A stretch of DNA of 41,133 nucleotides from an uncultured bacterium (GTDB lineage: Bacteria > Verrucomicrobiota > Kiritimatiellia > CAIKKV01 > CAITUY01): positions 1-41,133 of the forward strand of contig CAITUY010000127.1 in assembly GCA_903895695.1 (NCBI GenBank). Reading direction: 5' to 3'. Both the position numbers and the translations under genes were made by a program. The notes beneath the pieces were generated by a model, which worked only from the letters and a program-made list of their open reading frames with translations, had not been told where the DNA came from and did no database searches. Below are positions 39,653 through 41,133 of the stretch, piece after piece (position 1 is the stretch's first letter; each line of letters opens with the position of its first letter).

Positions 39653-41133
39653 TCACCGCTTCGCCTTTTCCTCCTCGCGGAAAAGTTTGTACTCCACGCT
39701 GTCGACCAGCGCCTCCCACGATGCCTCGATGATGTTGCCGGAGACTCCCACTGTGCCCCACGTCTCCTGGCCGTCGCCGGATTCGATGATAACCCGCGTC
39801 TTGGCGGCCGTGGCCTCCTGGGGATCGAGGATCCGCACGCGAAAGTCCGTCAACGCCACCGTGGCGATGTCCGGATAGAACCGCACGAGCACCTTGCGTA
39901 GCGCCGTGTCCAGCGCATTGACAGGTCCGTCGCCTTCGGCCACGGAATGCTCGACCTCGTTGTTGACGCGCACCTTGATGGTGGCCTCCGAAACGCACGG
40001 TCCATCTTTGCCGCGCTTCTCCACGATGACGCGAAAACCTTCGAGCTCGAAGAACGCCTTGTGCCGTTTCAGAACCTTCTGGACGAGAATGCGGAAGGAG
40101 GCGTCCGCGCTCTCGAAGGAGTAGCCCTCGCGTTCCATATCCTTGATGCGCTGCAGCGCTTCTTTCACTTCGGGAGAACTACGGTCCACCGTCACGCCGA
40201 GTTCGGCGGCCTTCAGCAGGATGCTGCTCGTGCCGGCATCCTCGGAGATCAGGATGCGGCGGCGATTGCCCACCCGCGCGGGATCAATGTGCTCGATGGT
40301 GACCGGGTTCTTCTGGACCGCATTGGCGTGCAGGCCGGCCTTGTGGCCGAAGGCGCTCTCGCCCACGTAGGGCGCCTTGCCGTCCGGCCTCAACCCCACG
40401 ATTTCGTCGGCGAACAACGACAGGTCGCGCAGCCCCGCCAGGGACGGCGCGCACGCCAGATCGCAGCCCATTTTCAGGGCGAGCGAGGGAATGATCGAAC
40501 ACAGGTTCGCGTTGCCCGTGCGCTCGCCGTAGCCGTTGATCGTGCCCTGCACCTGCGTCGCCCCGGCGCGCACGGCCTCCAGGCTGTTCGCGACTGCCAG
40601 GCCGGCGTCATTGTGCGTGTGAATGCCCACCGGAACGGCGAACGCCTTGACGATCTCGGCCGTGAGGCCAAAGACTTCGTGCGTCAGCGAGCCGCCGTTC
40701 GTGTCGCACAGCACAAGGCTGCCGGCGCCCGCCTCGACGGCGGCCTGGAGAACTTCGCGCACAAAAGCCGCATTCTCCTTGTAGCCGTCGAAGAAATGCT
40801 CGGCATCGAAGATAACCTCGCGACCCCGCTCCTTGAGGTAGCGGATCGTGTCGCGCACCATGGCGAGGTTCTCCTCGCGCGTCGTGCGCAGCACCTCGCG
40901 GACATGCAGGGGCGAACACTTGCCCACCAGCGTGACCGTCGGTGTTTCCGCTTCCAGCAAACGAATGACGTTCGCATCCTCACCCACGGGCGTGTGGGCG
41001 CGGCGCGTGCTGCCGAAGGCGGCCACCCGAGCGTGTCGGAGCGGTTGCGCGCGAATCGCCCGGAAGAAGTCCATGTCCTTGGGATTCGAGCCGGCGTACC
41101 CGCCCTCGATGATATCGACGCCGAACTCGTCGA
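39653..41133 (-). CDS. cimA: (R)-citramalate synthase-like enzyme (LeuA family), 5' end outside window
   Basis: About 493 codons present, missing roughly the first 30-40 residues. Condenses acetyl-CoA with pyruvate to citramalate on the threonine-independent route to isoleucine. The frame runs off the edge with IIEGGYAGSNPKDMDFF, the CimA form of this segment. Then KCSPLHVREVLRTTREEN, DAEHFFDGYK, LCDTNGG, metal-binding GIHTHNDAGLAVANSLEAV (HxH), GTINGYGERTGNANL, SAFGHKAGLHANAV and a C-terminal LeuA dimer/regulatory domain (about 360-473). The GGYAGSNPKD and FDGYK features separate CimA from true 2-isopropylmalate synthase, though this family is often mislabelled. Its stop is about 100 bp before the dcw promoter on the same strand, with no clear terminator between, so read-through is possible. 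Confidence 0.88.
   Translation of the reverse strand, partial: DEFGVDIIEGGYAGSNPKDMDFFRAIRAQPLRHARVAAFGSTRRAHTPVGEDANVIRLLEAETPTVTLVGKCSPLHVREVLRTTREENLAMVRDTIRYLKERGREVIFDAEHFFDGYKENAAFVREVLQAAVEAGAGSLVLCDTNGGSLTHEVFGLTAEIVKAFAVPVGIHTHNDAGLAVANSLEAVRAGATQVQGTINGYGERTGNANLCSIIPSLALKMGCDLACAPSLAGLRDLSLFADEIVGLRPDGKAPYVGESAFGHKAGLHANAVQKNPVTIEHIDPARVGNRRRILISEDAGTSSILLKAAELGVTVDRSSPEVKEALQRIKDMEREGYSFESADASFRILVQKVLKRHKAFFELEGFRVIVEKRGKDGPCVSEATIKVRVNNEVEHSVAEGDGPVNALDTALRKVLVRFYPDIATVALTDFRVRILDPQEATAAKTRVIIESGDGQETWGTVGVSGNIIEASWEALVDSVEYKLFREEEKAKR

Noticed and set aside
1..41133. tRNA, rRNA, CRISPR array, insertion sequence or integrase
   Set aside because: Looked for in the spacers and on both strands; no cloverleaf, spaced direct repeats, transposase or recombinase motifs were found.

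Overview
The window (41,133 bp, GC-rich) comes from a Gram-negative-type bacterial chromosome. It carries a peptidoglycan/division (dcw) cluster with a meso-diaminopimelate-type MurE, a probable lipobox lipoprotein, a single-chain 1,295-residue PurL, and two partial housekeeping genes at the edges (asnS on the left, a citramalate-synthase-like gene on the right). No rRNA, tRNA or CRISPR was seen. I cannot fix the taxon from sequence alone. The gene mix would fit a member of the PVC superphylum (Verrucomicrobiota/Kiritimatiellota-like), but this is a guess.

Left edge to 6.8 kb (all minus strand): partial asnS sits downstream of four co-oriented accessory genes. Transcription order is a SIR2-fold NADase-like protein (321 aa), a 989-aa helical-repeat-like protein of unknown family, an AAA_21/OLD-type ABC ATPase (326 aa) and a small TOPRIM-like protein (152 aa). 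A doubtful small ORF overlaps the SIR2 start. This block is visibly poorer in GC than its surroundings (about 50-55% in hand-counted 60-base lines, against about 72% in a purL line). It looks like an acquired anti-phage defence island of two adjacent two-gene systems, or one four-gene system.

6.8-11.7 kb: a plus-strand pair (polytopic membrane protein and PaaK-like adenylate-forming enzyme) converges on a minus-strand pair (hexapeptide acyltransferase, then ornithine-decarboxylase-type enzyme).

11.77-18.87 kb: a tight plus-strand operon cutA, metX-metW (fused), cysE, purL, with ATGA stop/start overlaps at two of three junctions. The MetX and MetW domains are joined by a linker encoded by a large palindromic DNA element made of two inverted hairpins.

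18.9-20.2 kb (minus): an FmdB-type zinc ribbon protein, HU and rubrerythrin. 20.3-26.1 kb (plus): two tandem CNNM/CBS membrane proteins, a zinc-ribbon/TM/OB-like protein and hpt, all overlapping; then a DUF112/TctA-like permease and a YdjM-like membrane protein. 26.1-28.4 kb: a LarA-N-like protein (minus) and a double-receiver response regulator (plus) whose second receiver lacks its phosphoacceptor Asp.

28.4-39.6 kb (minus): dcw cluster mraZ, small unknown gene, rsmH, ftsL-like, ftsI, murE, murF, mraY, murD, LysM lipoprotein, ftsW. Its genes overlap or abut, probably driven by a promoter with phased A-tracts just upstream of mraZ. The cluster stops at ftsW, so murG, murC, ftsQ, ftsA and ftsZ must lie elsewhere. 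Right edge: citramalate synthase-like gene (minus), truncated at its 5' end.
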